A stretch of DNA of 15,662 nt. Origin: Bacteroidota bacterium (GTDB lineage: Bacteria; Bacteroidota; Bacteroidia; Flavobacteriales_D; Crocinitomicaceae). The DNA is taken from NCBI GenBank assembly GCA_024280195.1, contig JAJRQP010000048.1:1-15662 (forward strand). Direction: 5' to 3'. Of this stretch, positions 1 through 7,451 are shown one piece after another (the stretch's first letter is position 1; every line of letters starts with the position of its first letter). The notes below the pieces were generated by a model, which was not told where the DNA came from, searched no databases, and saw only the letters and a program-made list of their open reading frames with translations. The position numbers were made by a program, and so were the translations under genes.

Positions 1-259
1 TATAGAATCAGAAGAAGGTGATGAAGTTATATTTTGGTACACTGAAGAACTAAAAATGGGAACTGATGCTCAAGGAAACTTGAATGGTAAGATTCCTGGT
101 GTTGCTTTAGCTTTTGAAACAAATAAAGGTGGGATGATTATGACGTTTGAAGCTACAGAAGTAGAAACTAAGATCAAAGACGAGTCTGTTTTCAGTTTAG
201 ATATTCCAGAAGGATATGAAGAAATGACTTACGAGCAGTTAAAAGGAATGGGAATGTAA
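1..259 (+). CDS. C-terminal fragment of a small protein, possibly DUF4412-like
   Basis: The frame is open from the left edge (first full codon at base 2) to a TAA stop at 257-259, so the true start lies outside the window; the ATG at base 56 is internal, not the start. About 85 residues are visible. They include FWYTEELKMG, a central IPGVALAFE segment, a beta-rich stretch, and a FSLDIPEGYEEMTYEQL ending. The pattern of a strand-rich body closing with 'F.IPEGYEEMT' resembles periplasmic DUF4412 or LolA-like beta-sheet proteins of Bacteroidota. That family assignment is from memory and only tentative. The signal peptide, if any, is outside the window. The gene converges on the DUF1501 gene and shares its terminator. 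Coding status is well supported by the terminator placed just after the stop; the function is unknown. Confidence 0.75.
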   Translation, partial: IESEEGDEVIFWYTEELKMGTDAQGNLNGKIPGVALAFETNKGGMIMTFEATEVETKIKDESVFSLDIPEGYEEMTYEQLKGMGM

Positions 260-280
260 TTCTCACAAAAACAAAACTTA

Positions 281-314
281 AAAAAGCCACATGATTTATC
301 ATGTGGCTTTTTTT
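281..314. terminator. Bidirectional intrinsic terminator between convergent genes
   Basis: There is a perfect 14-bp stem (281-294 with 299-312) around a 4-base loop. The core is GCCACATGA, flanked by an A run on the left and a T run on the right, so a U tract follows the hairpin on both strands. It sits between the plus-strand stop at 259 and the minus-strand stop at 317, which fits shared termination of two converging transcripts. Confidence 0.9.
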
Positions 315-316
315 TA

Positions 317-1864
317 TTACATTTTCAGCAACTTCGTATTTACATTCCCTGATTCTTTCTGAATCTGTACAAAATATTCTCCTGCTTTTAAGTCTTTCAA
401 TTCCATTAGAATATCATGTTCTCCTTGAGAAAGATTACCGTCAAAAATGGTGGCTACTTTCTTCATTTGAATGTCGTAAACATCAATCTTTACCCATTCA
501 TTTTCTGCAACAAAGCGAACCGAAGAATTTCCAAAAGAAGGGTTTGGATAAACCAATGCTTGTGCTTTGGTCAATTCCTCTTCTTCTAAACCGACACTAC
601 AAGCACCCAATAAGTTGTAATAAGTTACTGTGTGCTCGAATAGAGGTTGAATTTCATTTGTTGGAACACCAAACCAATCTTTTAATATAGATGCATAGAC
701 ATCTCTAAAATCAATTTGCATGGGTACTCCTTCTTGCGGAACAATCGTATTTCCAATAATTGGGTTTGGCCCCATAATTCCAAAATCAAGGCAACTTCCA
801 AAAAGAAACATGGGTGCCGCATCTCCATGATCTGTTCCATAACTAGCATTGGAAGAAACTTGTCTTCCAAATTCTGAGAATGTCATTCCTGCAACTCTTT
901 GCTCTAAACCCAACAAGGCTAAATCATCTTGAAACGCGGCTACTGCATCTGATACTTTCTTTAACAAATCGGCATGCTTTCCTTGTTCTGAATTGGTAGA
1001 TAACACTTGCTCGCCGTGTGTATCAAACTCGTTGACGTTCAAAACATATACTTTTGTTTGCAAACCTCCTGAAATCATTTGTGCAACGTACTTTAACTGA
1101 TTTGCTAAAGAATTTGTTGGGTCATATAAGGCAGAAAGCGTGTTTCCTGCATTTGCCGAATCATTTATTTGAGAACCATACGCATTTGCTTGAGCAATCA
1201 AGGTTGTTAAATAATCCATGTGAGAACCAAAATAAGTTCCATCATCCACTGCTCCACTATTGTTGAGGTTGTAAACATCAAATGGATTATTGACTGCGTG
1301 GCTAAAGTTTGCCATTAATCCTTGGCAAGTAGAAGACACTTCATACCCCATACTAATCGCAAAAGGATCTGGATATTGAGTACTTGGATATGCTGTAGGG
1401 TAATTCGGATAATGATTGTCAAAGTCACGCCCCAACCAACCAGTTGTAGCATTGGTGTCAATTAACCCTGAACTCCAGATGTCCATTGATCTAAAGTGAG
1501 AACGATTCTGTGTTGGATAACCAACATTCTGAATGACTCCTAATTTTCCTGAATTATACATTCCTTGTAAACCTGTCATAGAAGGGTGAAGTCCTGTTTG
1601 GGCAGTTAACGGTAGAACAGAATTTTCTGGAATCAAAATATTGTTTCTTTGAATGGTTAAATTGGCATACTGATCTCTCGGAATAACCATATTTAAACCA
1701 TCATTCCCTCCATTCAATCGGATAATCACCAATACGCGATCATCAGCTGCACCAGAAACACTGAATAATTTCTTTGCAACTGACTGAAACTTTAATTCAT
1801 TTAATAGGATAGGGACTCCCGCAGATGCAAGCGCCATATTCTTTACAAAATTTCTTCTTTTCAT
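317..1864 (-). CDS. DUF1501 family exported protein with T9SS type A sorting domain
   Basis: This is a 515-residue protein of the DUF1501 family, which has an alkaline-phosphatase/sulfatase-like fold and no settled function. The N terminus, MKRRNFVKNMALASAG, has a twin-arginine pattern (RRNFVK) before a hydrophobic stretch, so export by Tat is likely. Family motifs are visible: RLNGGNDGLNMV near residue 49, NEFDTHGEQ, FSEFGRQVSSNASYG, and TDHGDAAPMFLFG. The Asp and His residues in these are candidate metal ligands by analogy with the fold. Residues 436-515 form a Por-secretion type A sorting domain, starting at VYPNP and ending TKLLKM, which would direct the protein across the outer membrane and to the cell surface or medium. 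It lies 15 bases after the DUF1800 gene and is probably cotranscribed with it; the two families are often paired. Substrate is unknown. Confidence 0.92.
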   Translation of the reverse strand: MKRRNFVKNMALASAGVPILLNELKFQSVAKKLFSVSGAADDRVLVIIRLNGGNDGLNMVIPRDQYANLTIQRNNILIPENSVLPLTAQTGLHPSMTGLQGMYNSGKLGVIQNVGYPTQNRSHFRSMDIWSSGLIDTNATTGWLGRDFDNHYPNYPTAYPSTQYPDPFAISMGYEVSSTCQGLMANFSHAVNNPFDVYNLNNSGAVDDGTYFGSHMDYLTTLIAQANAYGSQINDSANAGNTLSALYDPTNSLANQLKYVAQMISGGLQTKVYVLNVNEFDTHGEQVLSTNSEQGKHADLLKKVSDAVAAFQDDLALLGLEQRVAGMTFSEFGRQVSSNASYGTDHGDAAPMFLFGSCLDFGIMGPNPIIGNTIVPQEGVPMQIDFRDVYASILKDWFGVPTNEIQPLFEHTVTYYNLLGACSVGLEEEELTKAQALVYPNPSFGNSSVRFVAENEWVKIDVYDIQMKKVATIFDGNLSQGEHDILMELKDLKAGEYFVQIQKESGNVNTKLLKM

Positions 1865-1879
1865 ACTATTCTATTTAGC

Positions 1880-3496
1880 TTACATTGTGTGAAATTCCGG
1901 CATTTGGAACAATCTATTTAAAGTCAATTCTACTCTTTGTCTTACAGGATCCGAAACAGCCGAATTATTTGGGTCACCTATATATTGAGAATATTGAATA
2001 ATCCATTCAGAGTCTGGTAAACTATTGGTTAGTATTGCTTTTAAAATCACTTTTTGCGTTGCACTTACACTCTTTGGAGTAAAAACATCAATCATATCAT
2101 CAATCACCGTATTGGGGTTTATGGGATCTGATAAATTATCTAAGAATGTCAAGGCATCCACTTTAAAGAAATCTGCATTGACTGATATTCCTGGTAAAAT
2201 AGTCAACCAAGTAGCCACATCAAATCGTGTTTTCAAATGAGTTGCATTTACCCATAATTTAGAATAAGATGGCTCTTGGTAATAGGCTGGCCAACCTGAA
2301 ACACTGGGCGGTTCCAAATAAGATTGCCCCATTACTTCTGAAAGCCAATAAACATTATTCTGCATTTCATAATCCGTTGCTAAATCAAAATTTGTTTGCG
2401 TGGATGTTGCGTTAAACATTGAGTAAAGCAAATCCAAAGGACCTTTAATCAACGCCCCTCTTACCGAAACATCATAAAAATGATCACTAGAGAACAATTC
2501 TGTTAGCACAGGTAGAACATCGTAATTGTTGGCAATCATGGTGTTTGCCATTTCTGTAATAACCAAAGTTTCAACTGTAGCTGTTAAGTCATAGTTAACA
2601 AAATATCTATACAATTTTCTACAGATAAACTTTGCTACCTCATTCTGCTGAAAAATAATATCTATGTAATTTGAGTACTCTGTTGCTCCTCCATTAGGTA
2701 TTGACGCATTACCAAAGTGGGCAGAAAGTGTTTTTGTTGTCGCATCATGTAACAAAGGGTTAAAAGTTGAGCTTACATTAGTAATGGTGTCACTTCTCAA
2801 ACCATCAACCCAATATCCTGTGAGAATTTTTGCTCCTTCGGCAACATCTTGTTCTGTATAATTAGTATAATCTCCGACACCTAGTTGCGGACCTTTACCT
2901 ATCGTAAATAATTCTAATAATTCTCTAGCAAAATTTTCATTTGGGCTGTACACATTATTACTTGCTCCATTTAAAAACAGCAACATATTTGGGTTAATAG
3001 TGACATCCTTCACTAGTTGTTTGAAATTACCCAACGCTTGTGACCTCAATAGTTCATAATAATCATAAGATGCTCTTGAATCAAAAGTCGCTGTTGCGCC
3101 AAAATGATTGACCCAAAATAGCGTCATTTTTTCACCAATAGAAAGAGGTTCTTTATTCATTCTCTCGTATTGATATCCTGCAAGAGAAAGAACCCGCGCC
3201 GTTTCAACTTGTTGTGACAACAGAGTATCTATAGGATAAACAGAATTAATCCATGTTGTTCCAAATGCTGCTATTGTTTCATCGGGATGAAAAGTTAAAG
3301 GTTGACCAACAGCTGGCATTTGCAATAATGAAGTAACCGTTGCTGCCATTCCATTGGTTACCGCATCCAACATTTGTTGATTCGTAGGTCCAAACATTGT
3401 TCTTCGTAATAAATGACCCGCTTCAACTTTGGTCCAAGGACCTGCGTAGGGTGTCATTAAGTAGGAAATTTCATTTCCGTTTCCTTGATCTGGCAT
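1880..3496 (-). CDS. DUF1800 family protein
   Basis: This 538-residue protein belongs to DUF1800, a family of unknown biochemical role commonly encoded next to DUF1501 proteins. Motifs seen: HLLRRTMFGPT (residues 28-38), the FWVNHFG segment (127-133), NENFARELLELFTIGKG (186-202), a GAKILTGYWVDG segment, and PPSVSGWPAYY near residue 400. These match the conserved blocks of the family across its usual length. The ATG at 3496 is the only reasonable start: an in-frame TAA lies 12 bases farther upstream with no other start between. The N terminus (MPDQGNGNEISYLM) shows no Sec, Tat or lipoprotein signal, unlike the downstream DUF1501 partner 15 bases away. A short inverted repeat lies just upstream of the start. 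The pair may act together on an extracellular or envelope substrate, but this is inference. Confidence 0.9.
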   Translation of the reverse strand: MPDQGNGNEISYLMTPYAGPWTKVEAGHLLRRTMFGPTNQQMLDAVTNGMAATVTSLLQMPAVGQPLTFHPDETIAAFGTTWINSVYPIDTLLSQQVETARVLSLAGYQYERMNKEPLSIGEKMTLFWVNHFGATATFDSRASYDYYELLRSQALGNFKQLVKDVTINPNMLLFLNGASNNVYSPNENFARELLELFTIGKGPQLGVGDYTNYTEQDVAEGAKILTGYWVDGLRSDTITNVSSTFNPLLHDATTKTLSAHFGNASIPNGGATEYSNYIDIIFQQNEVAKFICRKLYRYFVNYDLTATVETLVITEMANTMIANNYDVLPVLTELFSSDHFYDVSVRGALIKGPLDLLYSMFNATSTQTNFDLATDYEMQNNVYWLSEVMGQSYLEPPSVSGWPAYYQEPSYSKLWVNATHLKTRFDVATWLTILPGISVNADFFKVDALTFLDNLSDPINPNTVIDDMIDVFTPKSVSATQKVILKAILTNSLPDSEWIIQYSQYIGDPNNSAVSDPVRQRVELTLNRLFQMPEFHTM

Positions 3497-3510
3497 AGCA
3501 CACGTTTAAA

Positions 3511-3531
3511 TAGTAAACCATTAATTTACTA
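3511..3531. repeat. Short perfect inverted repeat upstream of the DUF1800 gene
   Basis: TAGTAAA (3511-3517) and TTTACTA (3525-3531) form perfect 7-bp arms around a 7-base spacer, 14 bases upstream of the DUF1800 ATG, in the 74-base gap after queG. It could be an operator or a weak leader hairpin. The arms are AT-rich, so chance is possible. It lacks the GC core and T run of a terminator. Confidence 0.35.
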
Positions 3532-3570
3532 ATAATCATTTAACTACCAAAAAATAAAATTGATTTGTTC

Positions 3571-4500
3571 TTATTCAGAGAGAAACTGAATGTTGCGTTT
3601 TAATCCTTTATATTTTGTTCTTTTAATCGCACTCCGACGAAATAACTCTTGAAAAATTTCTTCTGTTAGATCTTCCCAATCCACTTTTGACATCTTTAAC
3701 AGGTTCTCATGTGGATTAAAAAATGATTCTTTGGTAGGCTTAGAAAAACGATTCCAAGGACAAACATCTTGACAGATATCGCATCCAAACATCCAGTTTT
3801 CCATCTTATTCGAGAATTCTTTTGGGAGAAGTTCATCTTTCAGTTCAATGGTTAAATAGGAAATACATTTAGAACCATCAACGACATAAGGTTTCACGAT
3901 TGCATCTGTTGGACAGGCGTCAATGCATTTAGTACACGTTCCGCAATAATCTTTCATAGGACCGTCTGGTGTGAGGTCTAAATCGAGGATTAATTCTGCT
4001 ATAAAAAAGAAAGAACCGTGTTTTGGGTGAATTAAATTGGCATTCTTCCCCATCCATCCTAATCCGCTTTTTCTTGCCCAAGCCTTGTCTAAAACAGGAG
4101 CTGAATCGACAAAAACTCTACCTCCAACCTCTCCAATTTCATCTTGAATGTAGGCAAAAAACTCCTTTAGTTTGTCTTTGATTAAGAAATGATAATCTTT
4201 TCCGTAAGCATACTTAGAAATTTTCGGTGCGTCTTCGTCTTCTTGAATATTCTCCGGATAGTAATTCATCAAAAGAGAAACAACTGACTTTGCATCATCC
4301 ACTAATAATCGAGGATCTAATCGTTTATCGTAATGATTTTCTAGGTAAGACATTTTCCCTTGGAAGCCATTCTTCAAGTAATTATCTAAGTGTTTGGCAT
4401 CTTCCGTTAAGAAATCGGCTTTAGAAATGCCACAAAAGAAAAAACCTAAGTCTTGCGCTTTTTGCTTAATCAACTGCGTATTTCTTTCTTGAAAATTCAT
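3571..4500 (-). CDS. queG: Epoxyqueuosine reductase QueG
   Basis: QueG catalyses the last step of queuosine formation in the wobble position of tRNAs for Asn, Asp, His and Tyr. It reduces epoxyqueuosine using a cobalamin cofactor and two [4Fe-4S] clusters in the cytoplasm. The 309-residue protein has the family's catalytic region VDSAPVLDKAWARKSGLGW (131-149), where Asp132 lines up with the proposed catalytic acid, followed by MGKNANLI. Cluster cysteines are visible as CGTCTKCIDACP (Cys186, 189, 192, 196), then Cys212 and CDICQDVCPWN (Cys240, 243, 247). The C-terminal RTKYKGLKRN segment is also typical. It is the short form, lacking the C-terminal HEAT-like extension of longer homologs such as the E. 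coli protein. It starts 8 bases after the ruvB stop and is probably cotranscribed with it. Confidence 0.96.
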   Translation of the reverse strand: MNFQERNTQLIKQKAQDLGFFFCGISKADFLTEDAKHLDNYLKNGFQGKMSYLENHYDKRLDPRLLVDDAKSVVSLLMNYYPENIQEDEDAPKISKYAYGKDYHFLIKDKLKEFFAYIQDEIGEVGGRVFVDSAPVLDKAWARKSGLGWMGKNANLIHPKHGSFFFIAELILDLDLTPDGPMKDYCGTCTKCIDACPTDAIVKPYVVDGSKCISYLTIELKDELLPKEFSNKMENWMFGCDICQDVCPWNRFSKPTKESFFNPHENLLKMSKVDWEDLTEEIFQELFRRSAIKRTKYKGLKRNIQFLSE

Positions 4501-4508
4501 AAGAAGAA

Positions 4509-5549
4509 TTAAAATAAGCCTCCTTGAGAATACCCAGGTGTCTTTCCTAAATGGTCGTATGCTTTCTTTGTTACTTTTCTTCCACGTGCCGTTCGCATCA
4601 GAAATCCTTCTTGAATTAGGAACGGTTCGTACACTTCTTCTAAGGTTCCTGCATTCTCACCAATTGCTGTTGCAATAGTTCCGAGTCCTACTGGTCCTCC
4701 ATTGAACTTATCAATAATAGCTGAAAGCAATCGGTTATCCATTTCATCCAGACCATTTTGATCGACATTTAATGCAGTCAATGCATGATTCGTTATATCT
4801 AAGTCAATGTTTCCGTCTCCTTTTATTTGTGCGAAATCTCTAACTCTTCTTAGCAGGGCGTTGGCAATTCTTGGCGTGCCTCTACTTCTACTTGCAATCT
4901 GATAGGCTGCTACTTCACTAATTGGAATATTAAGTAAACCTGCAGATCGTTCCACAATCGTTGTTAAAGTTTTAGCATCGTAATATTGCAGTCTTAGATT
5001 AATTCCAAACCTTGCTCGCAATGGAGAAGTCAATAGTCCAGAACGCGTTGTTGCTCCAATTAACGTAAAAGGATTCAATGCAATCTGAACGGTTCTTGCA
5101 TTTGGTCCGCTATCAATCATTATATCAATAGAATAATCTTCCATTGCAGAATATAAATACTCCTCAATGATTGGACTCAATCGATGTATTTCGTCTATAA
5201 ATAGGACATCGCCAGTATCGAGATTGGTAAGTAGCCCTGCTAAATCTCCCGGTTTATCTAAAACAGGTCCAGAGGTAATTTTGCAACTTACGTTTAATTC
5301 CTTGGCAATGATATTCGCAAGCGTTGTTTTACCAAGCCCTGGAGGCCCGTGCAAAAGAACGTGATCGAGCGGTTCATTTCTCAGTATAGCAGCCTTAACG
5401 AAAACCTCAAGATTATCAACTATTTTAGGTTGCCCTGTGAAATCGTCGAGCGTTTCAGGGCGCAATACCTTGTCGTAATCTTGATCTCCATTGAAATCTG
5501 CTTCTTCGTTATAGTCAAATGATTCTTCCAAATAATTGCTTTTACTCAA
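4509..5549 (-). CDS. ruvB: Holliday junction branch migration helicase subunit RuvB
   Basis: RuvB is the AAA+ ATPase motor that, with RuvA, drives branch migration of Holliday junctions during recombination and repair. The 346 residues hold the whole family: Walker A GPPGLGKT (68-75), Walker B LFIDEIHR (116-123), sensor I GATTRSG (165-171), the LRARFG region with its conserved arginines, sensor II RGTPRIANALLRR (223-235), and the C-terminal winged helix with GGPVGL and EPFLIQEGFLMRT. The start is a TTG at 5547-5549. No ATG or GTG lies in frame between the upstream stop at 5571-5573 and the conserved core, and the only other early option is TTG at residue 7. The start lies only a few bases from the U tract of the cox operon terminator, leaving little room for a separate promoter. 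queG follows after 8 bases. I recall the coxA-ruvB-queG order in other flavobacteria. Confidence 0.96.
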   Translation of the reverse strand: MSKSNYLEESFDYNEEADFNGDQDYDKVLRPETLDDFTGQPKIVDNLEVFVKAAILRNEPLDHVLLHGPPGLGKTTLANIIAKELNVSCKITSGPVLDKPGDLAGLLTNLDTGDVLFIDEIHRLSPIIEEYLYSAMEDYSIDIMIDSGPNARTVQIALNPFTLIGATTRSGLLTSPLRARFGINLRLQYYDAKTLTTIVERSAGLLNIPISEVAAYQIASRSRGTPRIANALLRRVRDFAQIKGDGNIDLDITNHALTALNVDQNGLDEMDNRLLSAIIDKFNGGPVGLGTIATAIGENAGTLEEVYEPFLIQEGFLMRTARGRKVTKKAYDHLGKTPGYSQGGLF

Positions 5550-5555
5550 AAATAG

Positions 5556-5587
5556 AAAAAAAGCCCCTTGTCAACGACAAAGGGCTT
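5556..5587 (-). terminator. Intrinsic terminator of the act-cox operon
   Basis: On the minus strand a 12-bp stem (5576-5587 with 5561-5572) with a 3-base loop is followed by a run of seven T. One position pairs as G-U in the minus-strand RNA but would be a C-A mismatch in plus-strand RNA, so it is built for the minus-strand transcript. It lies 20 bases past the coxA stop and ends within a few bases of the ruvB TTG start. Confidence 0.88.
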
Positions 5588-5607
5588 CAAATATTTATTT
5601 ATTTTTC

Positions 5608-7413
5608 TTAATGTTCTTCTTCGCCATCTGCTAAAGGAACTGTTTGTGGAATAAAGTCCGTATCAGCTCCTGGTTTAGAGTAGTCATAAGGCCATCTGTG
5701 TACCGTTGGCAATTCTCCTGGCCAGTTACCGTGCATGTGTTCTACTGGTGCAGTCCATTCAAGTGTATTAGACTTCCAAGGATTCTGAGGAGCTTTTGGT
5801 CCTTTAAATATACTGTAGAAGAAATTGAATAAGAATACTGCTTGCCCTAAAGCTGCGATAATTGCAAAAACAGTAATGATCACATTCAAGTCCATTATCA
5901 TTTCAAATGCATCTGCATCAAAATCTTGATAAACTGAATAATCATAATACCTTCTTGGCGCACCTGCTAGTCCAACAAAGTGCATTGGGAAGAATACTCC
6001 GTAAGCACCAACAATTGTAATCCAAAAGTGAACATAACCTAATGTAGTATTCATCATTTTACCAAACATTCTTGGGAACCAATGATACACACCGGCATAC
6101 ATTCCAAAGACAGCAGATAATCCCATCACAACGTGGAAGTGAGCAACTACGAAGTAAGTATCATGCACCATAATATCCAATGCTGCATCTGCAAGGATAA
6201 TACCTGTAACACCACCTGAAATAAATGCAGAAACTAAACCAATTGTAAACAACATTGCTGGTGTAAATATAATAGAACCTCTCCATAATGTAGTAATGTA
6301 ATTAAACACCTTTACAGCGGAAGGAATCGCAATCAATAAGGTCGTAAATACGAAGACACTTCCTAGGAAAGGATTCATACCAGTTACAAACATGTGATGT
6401 GCCCAAACTATAAATGATAAAAATGCGATTGCTAAAATAGAACCAATCATTGCTCGGTAACCGAAGATTGGTTTTCGAGAATTTGTTGAGATAATTTCTG
6501 AAGATAACCCTAATGCCGGTATCAATACAATATATACCTCAGGGTGACCCAAAAACCAGAATAAATGTTGGTAAAGAATCGGTGATCCACCATGATTCGT
6601 TAGCATTTCTCCACCCACAATAATATCAGAAAGATAGAAACTTGTACCAGCCATTCTATCCATCATCAACAACAATGCTGCAGATAATAAAACTGGGAAT
6701 GACAACACACCAATAATTGCTGTGATAAAGAATGCCCAAATAGTTAATGGTAATCTAGTCATTGACATTCCTTTTGTTCTTAAGTTTAATACCGTTACGA
6801 TATAGTTCAAAGAACCAATTAAAGAAGATGCAATAAAGATAGACATAGAGAATAACCAAAGTGTCATACCCATCCCGGAACCACTAACAGCCTGAGGGAG
6901 TGCAGACAATGGAGGATAAACTGTCCAACCTGACATTGCTGGTCCTGTTTCAACAAACATTGATGCAAGCATCAAGATTGAAGAGATAAAGAAGAACCAA
7001 TAAGAAAGCATGTTCAAGAATCCTGATGCCATATCTCTCGCTCCAATTTGAAATGGAATCAATAAGTTGGAGAATGTACCTGACAATCCACCAGTCAATA
7101 AGAAGAAGACCATGATCGTTCCATGAATGGTAACTAAACCAAGGTACATGTCTTCTTTCATAACTCCACCTGGCGCCCATTCATCACCTAAGAAGAAAGA
7201 CACAAAATCAGAACCTTCTCCTGGCCAAGCCAATTGAATTCTAAAAAGAACAGATAAAATCATTGCAACAACCCCCATGAAGACCGCAGTCATCAAGAAT
7301 TGTTTACCAATCATTTTATGATCTTGACTAAAAATATATTTCGATACAAAGCTTTCCTCGTGATGATCATGAGAATCGATATGTCCGTGTGCTTCGGTTG
7401 CAATTGCCGCCAT
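5608..7413 (-). CDS. coxA: Cytochrome c oxidase subunit I (heme-copper oxidase, A type)
   Basis: This catalytic subunit of the aa3/caa3-type oxidase reduces oxygen to water and pumps protons across the inner membrane. The 601 residues are mostly membrane helices. Visible ligands: His97 (IHGTIM) and His427 for the low-spin heme, His425 for heme a3 (HDTYFVVAHFH), and CuB ligands His290, His339 and His340 (GHPEVY, WAHHMF). Tyr294 is the cross-linked tyrosine and Glu292 marks the A1 type. Asp127 and Asn134 in GARDMASGFLN match the D channel, and Lys368 in IPSAVK the K channel. The N terminus is histidine-rich (HGHIDSHDHHEE). The C terminus has the HGNWPGELPTVHRWPYDYS stretch common in Bacteroidota homologs. 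It lies 38 bases after coxB and is the last gene before the terminator; no subunit III gene follows. Confidence 0.97.
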   Translation of the reverse strand: MAAIATEAHGHIDSHDHHEESFVSKYIFSQDHKMIGKQFLMTAVFMGVVAMILSVLFRIQLAWPGEGSDFVSFFLGDEWAPGGVMKEDMYLGLVTIHGTIMVFFLLTGGLSGTFSNLLIPFQIGARDMASGFLNMLSYWFFFISSILMLASMFVETGPAMSGWTVYPPLSALPQAVSGSGMGMTLWLFSMSIFIASSLIGSLNYIVTVLNLRTKGMSMTRLPLTIWAFFITAIIGVLSFPVLLSAALLLMMDRMAGTSFYLSDIIVGGEMLTNHGGSPILYQHLFWFLGHPEVYIVLIPALGLSSEIISTNSRKPIFGYRAMIGSILAIAFLSFIVWAHHMFVTGMNPFLGSVFVFTTLLIAIPSAVKVFNYITTLWRGSIIFTPAMLFTIGLVSAFISGGVTGIILADAALDIMVHDTYFVVAHFHVVMGLSAVFGMYAGVYHWFPRMFGKMMNTTLGYVHFWITIVGAYGVFFPMHFVGLAGAPRRYYDYSVYQDFDADAFEMIMDLNVIITVFAIIAALGQAVFLFNFFYSIFKGPKAPQNPWKSNTLEWTAPVEHMHGNWPGELPTVHRWPYDYSKPGADTDFIPQTVPLADGEEEH

Positions 7414-7451
7414 TCTTGTCTGTTTTTAAATGTAATTAATTCTTAAGTAAT

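Noticed and set aside
301..690. Plus-strand open frame of 129 residues
   Set aside because: It runs antisense across the C-terminal part of the DUF1501 gene and the terminator stem, and has no recognisable motif. The minus-strand frame has clear family motifs and a T9SS domain.
682..870. Minus-strand 62-residue frame overlapping the DUF1501 gene
   Set aside because: It is an out-of-frame reading of the same strand; the DUF1501 frame is continuous with conserved blocks on both sides, so there is no frameshift.
3548..3556. Possible TAnnTTTG-like element before the DUF1800 gene
   Set aside because: The spacer is one base too long and no -33 partner is visible.
5588..5595. Possible Bacteroidota -7 promoter element (near match to TAnnTTTG on the minus strand) before ruvB
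   Set aside because: It has one mismatch, no -33 TTG partner at the right distance, and would start transcription inside the terminator hairpin.
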